Below, piece after piece: positions 1 through 11,715 of a stretch of 64,000 bases of DNA. The stretch comes from Glycine soja (Eukaryota; Streptophyta; Magnoliopsida; Fabales; Fabaceae). The notes beneath the pieces were generated by a model, which saw only the letters and a program-made list of their open reading frames with translations, was not told the origin of the DNA and made no database searches. How positions within the stretch are numbered: position 1 is the stretch's first letter; each line of letters begins with the position of its first letter. Where the stretch lies: positions 42,723,611-42,787,610 of the forward strand of contig NC_041003.1 in NCBI RefSeq assembly GCF_004193775.1, given 5' to 3'. The position numbers were made by a program, and so were the translations under genes.

Positions 1-439
1 TGATTCAAGTAGCTGACATCAAAAGGATGAATGGGTATAGCGGAAGATCTTCAAATTAATTTTTTCATGGAAGACATTGAGATTTGAGATCCATTCCACT
101 CCCAATGAATGTATATATTTGTCAGTTTCCAGAAGAAAATAATATGTGTTGTTTGCAGCTTTTAGCAAAGTCATGGTTGAGTAGTGAAAAGATCGATAGA
201 GTAGTATTATTTTCTAAAGATATTTTTTTAGAATACTTAGACCAAAATTATTGAAAATTACTAAATTAAGTAGTTAAAATTCTTACTTAGTAATAAAATA
301 AATTTCAAAATATAGTCATTCAACTTCTTACTTAATTAATTAGTAATAGGTTTCACTCATAGTTTTATAATTTTTAATAAATTTGATACTAAATAAGTTT
401 AAAAGTGTTAGAACTCAAAAAGTATTAGTACTAATATTA

Positions 440-521
<82 letters not shown>

Positions 522-1078
522 TTTATTTGGCATGGTAGCTTAATTGAGGTAAAGAGTTTCAATTGATACTTTCTCAAGATTTATTTCTCTATGGTGTTTA
601 AAGGGTTTTGATCCACTTATTGTTGTCATTGTTTCTCTAGACATTATGGAGGATAGACAGTTAACTAGTTTTTGGTATAACAATCTGGTAAACTATCTAC
701 TAAGCACTTATGTTAGTGATAAATTACATGTGAAAGTGTGAAACCACTTGTAGGGTTAGGATAATTTCTGGTGGAAATTGAAAAGTGTCATATTATCAGT
801 GCTCAAAACGTGCAACTAGAGTTATGATTCTATTTAAGTTAATTAAAAGGGGTGTGTGTGAATAAAGAATACATTACAAGAAACTATAGGAGTTTTGTAT
901 TCTAATCCAAATTAGCTATGAAAATCACATACTTAAACTCGACATATGATTTGAGATTAGAGCCTCAGTTGAAACATCGTCTAGCCGCTAATTTTTAGCT
1001 TGACTTGATTTCCAAAGTGTTCCATCTTAAATATATTTTACATCATCTTGCTTGGAGTGTCTAATTATATTTTTGTTG
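1..1078. other. Gene-free AT-rich DNA at left edge
   Basis: I see no coding potential or RNA gene here beyond the AT microsatellite listed separately. It lies upstream of the kinesin-7 relic and may hold decayed introns of that relic, but I could not recognise further exons. Confidence 0.5.
442..519. repeat. (AT)n microsatellite, 78 bp
   Basis: Uninterrupted alternating AT for about 39 units. The tract is self-complementary, can extrude as a cruciform and is likely length-polymorphic. Its assembled length may be inexact. Confidence 0.95.
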
Positions 1079-2151
1079 CAAACCCTAGGAAGAGAATTCT
1101 TACTCCGAGTGTCATATTTAGAGATATACAATGAGGTAAATGATAGAATATCGTTGGTTCCATCCTTTTTGTGTTGAACATGGTCTAGTACTTGCCTTAA
1201 ATTTTCATCTTGTCTCTATCACAATGTGGCATTGATTGTCATCTTGTTGCTTGTTATATTATCTTTGTGTATTAATGTTTGTTTTAATAAAGAGATTTTT
1301 GTTGTTTCTTCTTGGTATCAGGTGATAAATGATTTACTTGATGCAATTGAACAAAATTTGTGAGTTGCAGAAGATACACAAGTTTCTTATATTCTTACTA
1401 TTTCTTATCTAAATTAAAATCTTTTTAGAGTACTTGGTTCACTATTTCTATTCTATCGATAAATGATGAGTCTCTTGCTCTGTTTTTATTTGGCTTTTTA
1501 TAAACAAATGCTAATATTTCCAATCATCTTGGAATATGGAGTGCCAGTATTATCCATGAACTTTAATTTAAAATTATTTTGGTGATCATTGATGATAAAT
1601 TGGTTCCAGGTGAATTCTAATTTTGGTGTGATCTTTTTCAGTTTTCATTTTGAAAGTGCTTATATATACTTTGAATTCCTCTCTCGACAGATTGAATATG
1701 AGAGTTAGAAATTAAAGATTCTTTTACAGTGTCATCAGATCTATTTCATGACGTTAAACATAAAAAATCATCTAGTAGATGGAATGAAGAGTTCTCCCCA
1801 GCTAGCAGTATTGTTAGTGAATCAACACAAGCTGGTGAACTAATCAGTAGAACAAAATTAACATGGAAAACTCGTCATCCTTTCTCTATAATAGTATATG
1901 TTATTTTTTTTAATATTTTATATTACATTACTCAATTTTTGTTTTCAATAAAGTTCTCCCAAAGCTGGCATGGTATTAAAATTGTTAATTGAGACTGGTA
2001 ATTGAATTGTTGGGTGGGATGACAACGTCTGATCAAAAGGATCTTCTTGTTGAACAAGTCAAAATGCTAGTTGGAGATATTGCTTCAATACCAACACTCT
2101 GAAGCACTTGATGGAGCAATCTGTACGTGACCTTGAAGGCTCCAAAAATCA
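1079..2151 (+). pseudogene. Kinesin-7 (MKRP/KIN-7 type) pseudogene, several exon relics
   Basis: Four separate segments match, in order, a plant kinesin-7 protein. Segment 1079-1135 reads GREFLLRVSYLEIYNE, a motor-domain motif, and ends at a GTAAAT donor. Segment 1322-1381 follows an intron acceptor and reads VINDLLDAIEQNL, then an in-frame TGA. Segment 1728-1861 follows TTTTACAG and reads SDLFHDVKHKKSSSRWNEE and SPASSIVSESTQAGELIS, a region C-terminal to the motor. Segment 2010-2151 reads TSDQKDLLVEQVKMLVGDIA, then loses frame by one base before LKHLMEQSVRDLEGSKNQ. About 150 bp of unrelated sequence separates the last two segments. Introns and splice sites are kept, so this is a decayed genomic copy and not a retrocopy. 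Most of the motor domain (P-loop, switch regions) is missing. The family match is from memory of plant kinesin-7 proteins. Confidence 0.8.
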
Positions 2152-2793
2152 GGTATTTTGCCTTGTTTACAAACAACGTCACACTAAAATGAGTTGGTGT
2201 AAAAGCAATAAGAAATTAGTAATCAGTAACTTCCTCCCCAATCTTTTTATTTATGTCAATACAGATGTCTCCAAATACATGTTTGCAGTTCCTATAATGT
2301 CAATCAAGTTTGTTTGACGTGTTTATTGAGGCCAAACAATATAGTGCAAGTGTTGTGATTGCTTTTACATTTACAGTTTTCATTATTGAAATGCTTGTAT
2401 TTTTTATTCATATTTCTCTTCGGTTTGTAAACTTTTGTATAAATTTATTATATATATTGTTAGTTTTTTTTCTCCAAAATTTTTTCTTACATTTTTTATC
2501 TTCATTATGGTTTTAATTTTTTAGTTTAAAATACAATTTTTTTTATCACATTATGCAGTACGTGTAACATTTTTCTCTTCTTATCTCTAGCCTTAGGATG
2601 AGTGTATAGAGCCGAAAAAGATGTGAGATATGAAGACAACCTTTTTTTCTAATATAAAAATGTATAGATAGGGATCGAAGGCAAGAAAAGTTTTAGTACT
2701 CACTTGAAAAGCCAGGCCGAACTGTTTAGTACCTGTTCTCTTCTCTTCTCTTATCTTCTCATCCCAGTCTCACTTTGCCTCGCGTCTCTCAGT
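2152..2793 (+). promoter_or_regulatory. Upstream region and 5' leader of the RING/vWA gene
   Basis: No gene is visible. The last 60 bp before the start codon (about 2734-2765) is a CT-rich pyrimidine tract of repeated TTCTC units, typical of plant 5' leaders and Y-patch promoter elements. No convincing TATA box could be placed. Confidence 0.35.
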
Positions 2794-4825
2794 ATGGGTT
2801 CTGGTTGGAGAAGAGCCTTTTGCACTAGCGACCCAGATAATTCCACAATACGCACCAAACACAGAACCCAAAGCCCTACTCCTTCCCCCAGAAGCTGCGT
2901 CAGCCTCGGCTTTCTCTCTTCAACAATCACAGAATTATCATCAAATAGCAGTCCCAAATTTCAAACCAAAACCAACACCTCAAATTCAAATTCTCCTCTC
3001 TCTCCTAAGCTCAACCTCTCCCTCTTCGGAAACAGTTTCAAATTCAGAGTAAGTCTCATATTTAGAATCCTCCTTTTCATTTTTAATTATCACAACACTA
3101 ATTTTTTTTAAAACATAATAACAGAATAATTGTGGAATCTGTTCGAATAGCGTGAAGACAGGGCAGGGAACTGCCATTTACACTGCAGAGTGCGGTCACG
3201 CGTTTCACTTCCCATGCGTCGTTTCCGTTTCCCATGCACGCACCAACGTCTGCCCCGTATGCGACGCCACGTGGAACGACGTGCCGCTTCTGCAAAACAA
3301 CGCCGAGAAACAAAATCAACCGATTCATCATCATCGTTCCGATTCTGTCTCCTCCTACGATGACGACGAGCCTCTTCCTTCTCCTCTCACATGCTCCGCA
3401 CAAATCGCTCCAATCCCCGAAGATGAAGAAAACGACGACGTATCCGAGTTCCCTGGCTTTTTCGTCGATCCAAAGCCTCAATCCTCGTTGAGACAAAACG
3501 ACGGTGGTGATTCGAGGAGCGTTCGAGTGAAGCTGATGCCGGAGTGCGCGGTCATATCAGTTTCGCAAAGCCACGAAACACGTGCTTTGGTTTTAAGAGT
3601 GAAAGCTCCACCGGTGCTGTCGCCGCCGCGATGGCGGCGGCCTCCGATGGATCTCGTGACGGCGCTTGACGTTGGAAACAGCATGAGCGGCGCGAAACTT
3701 CACATGCTAAAGCGCGCGATGCGGTTGGTTATATCTTCTCTCGGCGCGGCTGACCGGCTCGCCGTCGTGGCTTCCGCGGCTGATTCCAAACGGTTGCTAC
3801 CGCTGCGGAGAATGACAGCTCAGGGACAACGCGCGGCTCGGCGCGTCGTAGATAGGCTCGTGTGTGGCCATGGAAACAGCGTTGGTGAAGAAGCAATGAA
3901 CATAGCCGCGAAGGTTCTCGAAGATCGGAGAGAGAGAAACACTCTCGCTAAGATTTTGCTCTTATCAGACGGTCAAGATAACGCCAACAACAAAAATCAA
4001 CGGAGATTCTTAAGCCACGTGTCTTCTTCCATCCGGTTCGATTGTATCAAAGTTCCGGTTCTTTCGTATGGCTTCGAGACGAAGAGAACCGGCTTAATGC
4101 ACGAACCGTTAGAGGATGATTTTGCATTATACGTTGATAGAACATTGAGTGTGGCGGTGCATGATTTGAGAATTCAGCTTGGTTTCTCGGCGCCGGCGGA
4201 AATCCGAGCCGTTTATTCATGCAGCGGGGGACCCACTGCGCTGAGTACTAGCGCGGCTCGGCTTGGTGATTTATACGCCGAAGAAGAGAAGGAATTGTTA
4301 GTAGAGGTTAGAGTGCCCACGTCAGCATTGGGGACCCACCACGTGATGACATTGCGGTGTGTTAATATTAACAAAGACCCTGTGTCTCAAGAGTTTGTAT
4401 ACGGTGCGGAACATGTGTTTACGGTGGTGCCGCCGCCTAAGAGTATTCCAATTTGTGGCGGTAGGGTGGAGCGGCTTAGAAATGTGTTTATTACGAGCCG
4501 AGCCGTAGCCGAGTCGCGGAGGCTGGCTAAGCACAACGATTTTTCGAGTGCTCATCATTTGCTTTCTTCGGCTCGGGCGCTTTTGGCTCAGCTTGGCTCG
4601 GCTGAGGAATACGTACGTGGCTTGGAAGCCGAGCTTGTGGAGCTTCAGTGGCGGAAGCAGCAGCAACGGGTTGAGAGGGAGGCGAGGTGGGTGGATGAGA
4701 GTGGTGAGGTTTTAACGCCGACGTCGGCTTGGAGAGCCGCTGAGAAGCTGGCTAAAATGGCTAGGATGAAGAAGTCCTTGAACAAAGTGAGCGACTTGCA
4801 CGGCTTCGAGAATGCTAGGTTTTAA
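2794..4825 (+). CDS. RING-H2/vWA E3 ubiquitin ligase, WAV3/WAVH family
   Basis: Two exons, 2794-3048 and 3125-4825 (GTAAGT donor, ACAG acceptor), encode 651 aa, close to the size of Arabidopsis WAV3-family proteins. The ATG at 2794 opens a serine-rich N-terminus beginning MGSGWRRAFC. The RING-H2 finger spans the splice junction product: C88-x2-C91-x16-C108-x-H110-x2-H113-x2-C116-x11-C128-x2-C131. A von Willebrand A domain starts near residue 258 (PPMDLVTALD). The C-terminal third is the helical, A/E/R-rich tail usual in the family. WAV3 relatives act in the cytosol or at membranes as ubiquitin ligases in root gravitropism and auxin responses (established for Arabidopsis). The usual MIDAS motif DxSxS reads DVGNS (267-271) and the TDG-like threonine site reads GHGNSVGEE, so metal binding may be lost. 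Codon use is GC-richer than the surroundings, as expected of a real exon. Family assignment is firm. Which paralogue it is cannot be decided. Confidence 0.92.
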
Positions 4826-7800
4826 TAATGCTTAGTTGTAATTTGTATTTTTATAAAAAGAAAATGTAGGTTCCCGAAAATGTATAAAATAAAATAAAAG
4901 TATGGAATTGTAGTTACTGGTTACAGATAGGTTGCTTAATGGAATGGGGACAGGTAGGTATAAGAGGGCGTTATGCCCTTTTCTTCATGCATAGGAAGAT
5001 TACTAGAAGAAAGGGTGGAGAATGTTATGTGTATAATACTCTACTCCTGTTCCTGTAGAGCAAGTTTACGTTAAGAGTTTTTAATTGCACGGATCAACAC
5101 AAAAGTAGTACTACTTGGTTAATTTTGATTAATCGATTTTTTTTATATACTTCATCGGTTCTTATTTATATATAAGACATAAATTTAAAATAATATTTAT
5201 TTCTTTTTAGAGGATTGTTATTTGGTGGTACGAGATGAAAGAATATGAATCAACGTGGCACATGTAAAAAAGGTAAAAACAGAAATCATCATGGATGAGA
5301 TAAAAAGCATAATTTAATAAAGTAACAGAATATGAAAGATGGAATTCATTCTTAGTATAATTTGACGAATTCTCTATTCGACTAATATTTCTCTATATTT
5401 ATGATTTGATTTATAATATTTTTGTATTACTTATTTTAAAAATAAAAATATCTTTCATGAAAGAAATATTGATAAATTATTACATAAAAAAATATTAATG
5501 ACAAAGTTAATTTTAAAAAAATTATTATTATCAATTAAATTAATTATTTTTTTTAATTTTAATGAATTAGATAATTAAGTCTCATATAAAAACAAAAAAT
5601 ATAAAAATAAAAAATAATATAAAAGATTTACAATAATTCATAAATCGGTTCCGTTTATAATTTCAATTTTCGTGCCATATAATAGTACTCAGGCATAGTA
5701 TGATTAATAGATGGCAAATAGCATCCATTATGGGAAAGCACGAAAACTGATTGGATTTATTTCCCTGTCTTGTGTTTATGAATTTCAACCAATCCCTTTT
5801 GAATATCAGAATTCAAACGATGCATGCACCGAAAAACTCTCAAACTAGCACACTCAGATGTCGCCATGTTGTTGATTTTAGGCTGGAGATTTTACGATAT
5901 GAAACATATGAATGACAAAATCGTTAAAGGTTGCAACAAATTAGATAACGTTTTCTGTTCTTCCCCATTTTTTTATTTATTATTAGAAGTAAATAGTAAC
6001 ATTTTGGCTTTTGGAGAATGAAAATTTTGTCTAGTGAGTTCGTGGCCGGGGATAATGATTAAGGACCGGAAACGTGAGTAAAAAAGCTTAAAATGATCTT
6101 TTGGTTGAATAATATGGCAGAGGACAGCTCATAACATAGAACGAGTTGGACGAATAATGATGAACAAATGATTACATTGAATAATAATAATAATAATATA
6201 ATAATTGGATGCCTTTCCGATCTTTTACGTATTTAAGTACCTTATCTTCCCGTTTGGCGATTAAAAATACATCGCAATCATTAGAGACATACTATGTCTT
6301 GGATAGCTAGCTATGGTAAAAGGAAAATAAAAAGTTTCTTTTATCTTTGGGAAATAAAATTCCCCTACATCAGTGCGAGTTTAAGTGTTTAACATGCGAT
6401 TCTAAAGGGGTGTATTATGTTCAATCAAATCACCAGTAGTTTATGTGTATTTTGGTTGTTAAAGGTGGAAAGATAATATTTGATCATGTTATTAAATCTG
6501 TGTTTGGATTAACATTCGTTATTCACATTGGAGTTGTGTGGATAAAAATCCAATTAACATGCTAAGTGTGTTTGGAAAAAATTAAAACGTGAATCATATC
6601 TTTTCCTTTTATATGGAACAAAAGCTTTATGCAGACACTATTTAAACATACTTCTATTGAACGTGAATTTACTTGAATAGAACGCATAAATATTATAAAT
6701 TGATTCCAATAACACAATCAAATCTTTTTCTTTCTTAAAAAAATCTATTTATCTCAATTTAACTTCTTAATAAGAAAAAGAAAATCATTGAATAATTATG
6801 TAAGTTTTTTTATAGATAAAATTATGTAAGATTTATTTTAGTCCTTTCATCTAATTAATAGATAAATTAAGAACTAAGAGTGTCTTATATAATTTTTCTA
6901 AAACCAAATAGATATAATTTAAACTTTAAAGAATATAGAATGTCTTGAAAAAATATATAAAATGTAAGTTTTTTTTTTTTAGAATTTGGTTTAAGTTAAT
7001 AATTGAATTTTTAACAACTTCATAATTTATTATTCATGTGTATGCATGTATTCTATCTAAATCTCATCTATTGTTTTTCAAACTAATGATTATAATTATA
7101 TTTTATCATTTGAAATACACTCCTTTACAAAATCCACATATCCTTTGTAAGAGGTCAAAGTTTTTTAAGCAACAATTTAAGCATGTACCCTAGCTATTTT
7201 ATGCATCTTACCCAAATATTTCTTCAGGTAATTAAAGGCGTAAAGCGACTGAAATTGAACAGCACCATCTTTTTCTTTCATTGTACTAAAGTGGGAAGCC
7301 GCAATCTCACTCAAAATTAAATCACATACTTTAGATTGATATATGCTTTACTACTCATACATGTCGTGCCAATTCAATTCAATTCAATTCGTTCTCTTCA
7401 AACAGCCTCTGTCAGCTATCTTTGACAACTAGCTAGCTAATAATCTTCACCTTATTCATGGACACGATTGTACACGCATTGGCAAAATAAGAGATATAGA
7501 GAATATGTTTGATTTATGGTTGTAAAATTACATTTGAATCAAAAGTAATTTTATCAACCGATTAAAGCTCTTATTTTTATGTTCATTTTTTTTATTAATT
7601 AAATACATAATTTTTCTAACTACAGATCAAACATACACAAAGTCTTCGATAATAAATATGGCAAAAGTTAGATTGCGATAATAAGAGGGATCATATTTCT
7701 AGAGATGTGGAACCCAGCAGAGGAAGTGTCTCAGTTGTCCAATCCATCAATATCTATCTTCGTCCTCCTACCATGTGTTGTTGCTATGATTTTTTTTCTT

Positions 7801-8400
7801 TGTTTTGTTAATGAGGAAACTCACTCTTCTGTGCTAGCTGGCCACCCTTCTGCAGAAGTACTCTAATTGACCTAAGTCTGAGTGGTTGCCAGGTTTTTTT
7901 TTTTCGTGCTAAAAATAAATCAGCCTCAACATGTGTCACAAGTGAATAATAATTTAAATTTAAAAATACTAAAAATAAATTATTATATATACTTTAAAGT
8001 TTTATCATCCTCTCTTTTAGTCGTGAAATATATTGAGTTTATACTTTTAGTTCTTGGATAAAAATTAACCAATAGTCCTTATTATCAATTCTCACAATTA
8101 AGTGATGATTTGAAGTTAATTTTATTATTATTTAATTATATTTTATGACAGCTTGTTTTTTTGGCGGTTAAAAATCACAAAAAAAATACTTGACAAGCTG
8201 ATTTTTAAATATATTAAACAAATAAGCCCACAAAAATTGTTTTATGAGGAATTTAGCCGTTCTAGCATGAACAAAATAAAATAAATAAGCGAATGATAGT
8301 GGCTGCCCCTAAACTTTTAGAAGCTGTACTCCATTGCAAAATTTAGTGTTCCCCTTTTAGAAGCGCAACAGTAAAAACAATTTCAAAGTAATCCATCAAC
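4826..8400. other. Intergenic AT-rich DNA
   Basis: This stretch holds the 3' end of the RING/vWA gene (AATAAA-like runs near 4885) and then about 3.5 kb without a recognisable gene. A short AATTC run lies near 7372-7391. Open frames here are short and match nothing I know. Confidence 0.6.
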
Positions 8401-9064
8401 AAAAGAGTTTTGCTAGGTGCACCCAGCATTATTGTTAGTACACCCAACATTCTAAAAAAATGGTAAAATTATTCTTGTTTGGTTTTCCTCTTACGGATCA
8501 AGTTGATCCGGAAGAGGAAAAATAAAAATTTTGTTAATTATACAACATATTTAAAGATATTTATTTTATAATAATTTATACATTTAAAGATATTTATTTT
8601 GTTAATTCCTCTTTTAGAGAATTATGATTGATTAGCATGATTGATTGATCAGCATGAATTATTATTATATATAGATATATCCTCTTTTATGGAATTATGA
8701 TTGATTAGCATGATTGATTAATTAGAATGAATTATGATTATATATAGATATATCCTCTTTTAAAAAATTATGATTGATTAGCATGAATTATGATTATGAT
8801 TGATTAGCATTAATTATTTATAATAAATCAATATTTATAAATATATTATAATTAATAAAATAAATAAATATATTATAGTTAATGAAATAAATATCTTTAA
8901 ATGTATAAATTATAATATAAAATAAATATCTTTAAATATCTTGTATAATTAACAAAATTTTTATTTTTCCTCTTACGGATCAAGTTGATCCGTAAGAGGA
9001 AAATCAAGCAAAAATAATTATGTCATTTTTTTAGAATGTTGGGTGCACCTAACAACACTTTTAA
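8401..9064. mobile_element. 664-bp TIR (MITE-like) element with internal tandem repeats
   Basis: The left end carries AGGTGCACCC, then ACCCAACATTCTAAAAAAAT, then CGGATCAAGTTGATCCG. The right end carries the same blocks in inverted order and orientation. Arms of roughly 190 bp pair across an AT-rich centre. The left arm has an extra block of about 22 bp between GGTGCACCC and ACCCAACATT. No ORF of note is present, so the element is non-autonomous. I could not fix a target duplication, so the exact ends and superfamily are uncertain. Confidence 0.75.
8608..8820. repeat. 73-bp tandem repeat, about 2.8 copies
   Basis: Units begin CCTCTTTTA at 8608, 8681 and 8754, a constant 73-bp period. Each carries TTATGATTGATTAGCATGA and a TATATAGATATAT tail. 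The third unit is truncated or rearranged. They sit in the loop of the TIR element. Confidence 0.85.
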
Positions 9065-9131
9065 CAAAATCATAGTTAGAGGAAGAAGCAAAATGTTGTA
9101 CGAACTTTTTTTGGTAGAAGAAAAATTAATG

Positions 9132-9134
<3 letters not shown>

Positions 9135-9220
<86 letters not shown>
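9135..9220. repeat. (AT)n microsatellite, 86 bp
   Basis: Pure AT alternation just outside the TIR element. The apparent Tyr/Ile-repeat reading frames on both strands are artefacts of the repeat. Confidence 0.95.
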
Positions 9221-9222
<2 letters not shown>

Positions 9223-11237
9223 TGAATCATAAAATAATTGTAATGATTTTTCATGCTTGAAATGGATCTGATAAGAAAGATCAAACAAGTTGGTGTAGAC
9301 ACGCCTGAATTAATGAATGTGGTGGCCTATGGGGACGTTGTTAATTTTCTTCGTATTATATTAATTAAAGGGGGCCATTGTTAATTTTCTTCATATTATG
9401 TTTTTTAAAGTTTTGTACTTGTCACCCCTAATTTTTATACTAATTAAACTCTTTCTTTGAAAACTAAATAAATTAAAGATTACTCTTAACATTTAATAAT
9501 ATCGTATTGATTTAAAATTAAGTTTCGTATTAAAAGTTATAATTATTATCCATGCATGAAATGGATAATATAGTAACATAAAACAAGTTGGTATAGGCCT
9601 CACAAATTGAGTGAAAAAATCTTATGTAAAAAAATATTATTGTGTTGTTGGAATAATAAGTGATTTTTTTTATCAGCAATTTAGTGAAAAAAAATCTTAT
9701 GCATGTAAAATAAGAATTGATCAAAAGTAAAATTTATGAGTTTTTTTATTGAAGAACTAGTATTTTTTAAAGGCAAATTAAAATATCATTATTAAAACCA
9801 ATTTGAAGCACTAGTCGTGCCCAAAGTTGGAAAATTACCAAGGTACAAAGGCTAGTTCAAAGTGATATGCTGTATATATGTTCCAAAAAAATATATTTTA
9901 TCGTGTTAACTTTGTTGATTATCATGTAATTTATGAGCAGGTTAGGTAATTACTAGGATGAAACTATATATGGCAAGCATTTGCGCCATGTATTGTACCA
10001 AAGTGGTGAATTTGAAAAGCTTATCTTCAAAAGGCAGCAACAATGGAGTTGGGGGGTAAATTGGAAACATATTCATCAATGGCGATGCACAAATTAATAT
10101 TCATATGTGGAGGTGTTGGGTACGAGACCTTTGTTTGTGGTAGAGGAAAGTGGAGAAAGAAGAAAGAAGGTGAGAGACTTGAGAGAGTAAGGGACTGTTG
10201 TTGGTAATCTTGCAGGGGTGGGGATTAAATAGCACAGGACAGGGGAAAAAAGCAATTTCTTCAGTTTTTCTTCTTAATTGGGCTAGTACTGCCCCGTGGC
10301 CCAATTAGGGTATGTTATAGAACCTTTGGGCTATACATATTCTAGCCCGAATTCATGGACAATAATTAGATGGGTAATCATTTAACACACCCCATTATTT
10401 GTTTGGTGCAGCCCAAGTATATTATGGATTGGACAATCCCTAATACACTAGGGTGTTTTAAATAATTCCCAATTGGATGACATCTAATGGTGAGCAACCG
10501 TATTAGGGCAATTGCTTCCTGCATTTCATAATTTTCAATAGCCCCAAATTACCCTTTATAGGACTGCTCATGGATTGATTTTTTAAAATCCAATCCATAT
10601 CCTAACGATATCCATTTAAATGATTTTGATTTTAAATCATATACGTTTAAATATGGATATGAATTTGGATAAATAGTTTGAATATTTTGGAAACTGGTTT
10701 GGATATTTTTGAAATCGGTTTTAAACCAAATTTAAACCATAAAATCCATTTTCTTTTAAAAAAAAACCAGTTTGGATAAATAAACAATAGACGAATATTT
10801 CCTAATTAAAAAAAAAAGAAAGGAATTCATCAACAGAATCTTGTAAAAAAAACATTAAGACAGAATCTTGCAGAATTAAATACAGTACATAATTTTTTCG
10901 TAAATATTCTTTGAATATACAAAATATATGATAAAATGCGGGGCAAAAACATTTTTGGAAAGGTTTAATGTAATTGAATCAAACATTTAATTATTCAAAT
11001 TCTTTAATATATTATTTTACATTTAAAATAAGACGATATCAGCAATGAATACTGTGCGAGTGAGAAGTGATTTTGTTGGTGGTGTTGTAACATGCATTGT
11101 GAGGAACTGTCCACCTGTCTCTATGAGGCACAGATAATTGGCAAGATAGCAAGTAGTGCCATCTTTTCTTGAGTTTTGGTTGAATGTTCAAAAATATATT
11201 GAAAAAGAAAGGTAGTACAAACATTTTTCCAAAAAGA
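9221..11237. other. Intergenic DNA between the TIR element and the retroelement nest
   Basis: I see no gene. The short reverse-strand open frame at 10101-10304 has no recognisable protein features. Confidence 0.55.
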
Positions 11238-11352
11238 AGGACGAATTCAAGAATGCCTCAAAGGACAAAAGCAATGATATTATCTACTTTGAGTGTAAGA
11301 AGCCTGGATATATAAAGGTAAAATGTCCAAAACTCAAGAAAAGATGGCACTA
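11154..11352. repeat. 26-bp perfect inverted repeat
   Basis: The arm at 11154-11179 is the exact reverse complement of 11327-11352. The right arm lies in the zinc-knuckle coding part of the gag relic, so the left arm looks like a short inverted copy of gag sequence. The spacer is 147 bp. Confidence 0.85.
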
Positions 11353-11444
11353 AAAGAAAAATACAAAAAGTCTTCTACACATAGGAAGATCTAGAGAGCA
11401 ACAACGGTAAGGGAACATCTTTTTGATGGCTAATATAGACGAAC
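11238..11444 (+). pseudogene. Old retroelement gag relic, left part
   Basis: One frame from 11238 reads DEFKNASKDKSNDIIYFE and then CKKPGYIKVKCPKLKKRWH, a decayed CCHC zinc knuckle in which the first Cys is Phe and the His is Tyr. A further in-frame stretch MANIDE runs up to the copia LTR. It continues at 16243 on the far side of the copia insertion. This marks an older gag that was the insertion target. Confidence 0.65.
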
Positions 11445-11648
11445 TGTTAGAATTCATTAATTGTAGGGATTAGTTATGATTTGAATTTAAATTGTAATTG
11501 ATCTAAATCCCTGTATATTTTTTCTTTTTTATTCATGATTCTGTTTTGATATTTTGTCCTCAATAATCATGGAGAGATGATAGAAAGGATCATGTATTTA
11601 TTTAGTGTCTCATATCAATAAAAACTACCAGATACCATTTTCTTAACA
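11445..11648 (+). repeat. Copia 5' LTR, 204 bp
   Basis: It begins TGTTAGAATTCATTAATTG and ends TTTTCTTAACA, directly followed by the primer binding site. It is the same length as the 3' LTR with scattered point differences, which indicates an old insertion. Confidence 0.93.
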
Positions 11649-11666
11649 TGGTATCAAAGCCAACTC
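11649..11666 (+). other. Primer binding site (initiator Met-tRNA type)
   Basis: TGGTATCAAAGCCAACTC follows the 5' LTR with no gap. The TGGTATCA start is the usual complement of the 3' end of plant initiator Met-tRNA, typical of copia elements. Confidence 0.88.
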
Positions 11667-11715
11667 CAATTGCCTCTCTTCTTTAGGGATTGGAGATTAG
11701 CTTCTGAATACAAAA

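Noticed and set aside
9036..9288. Tyr/Ile-repeat open frames on both strands
   Set aside because: They are produced by the AT microsatellite and have no start context or homology.
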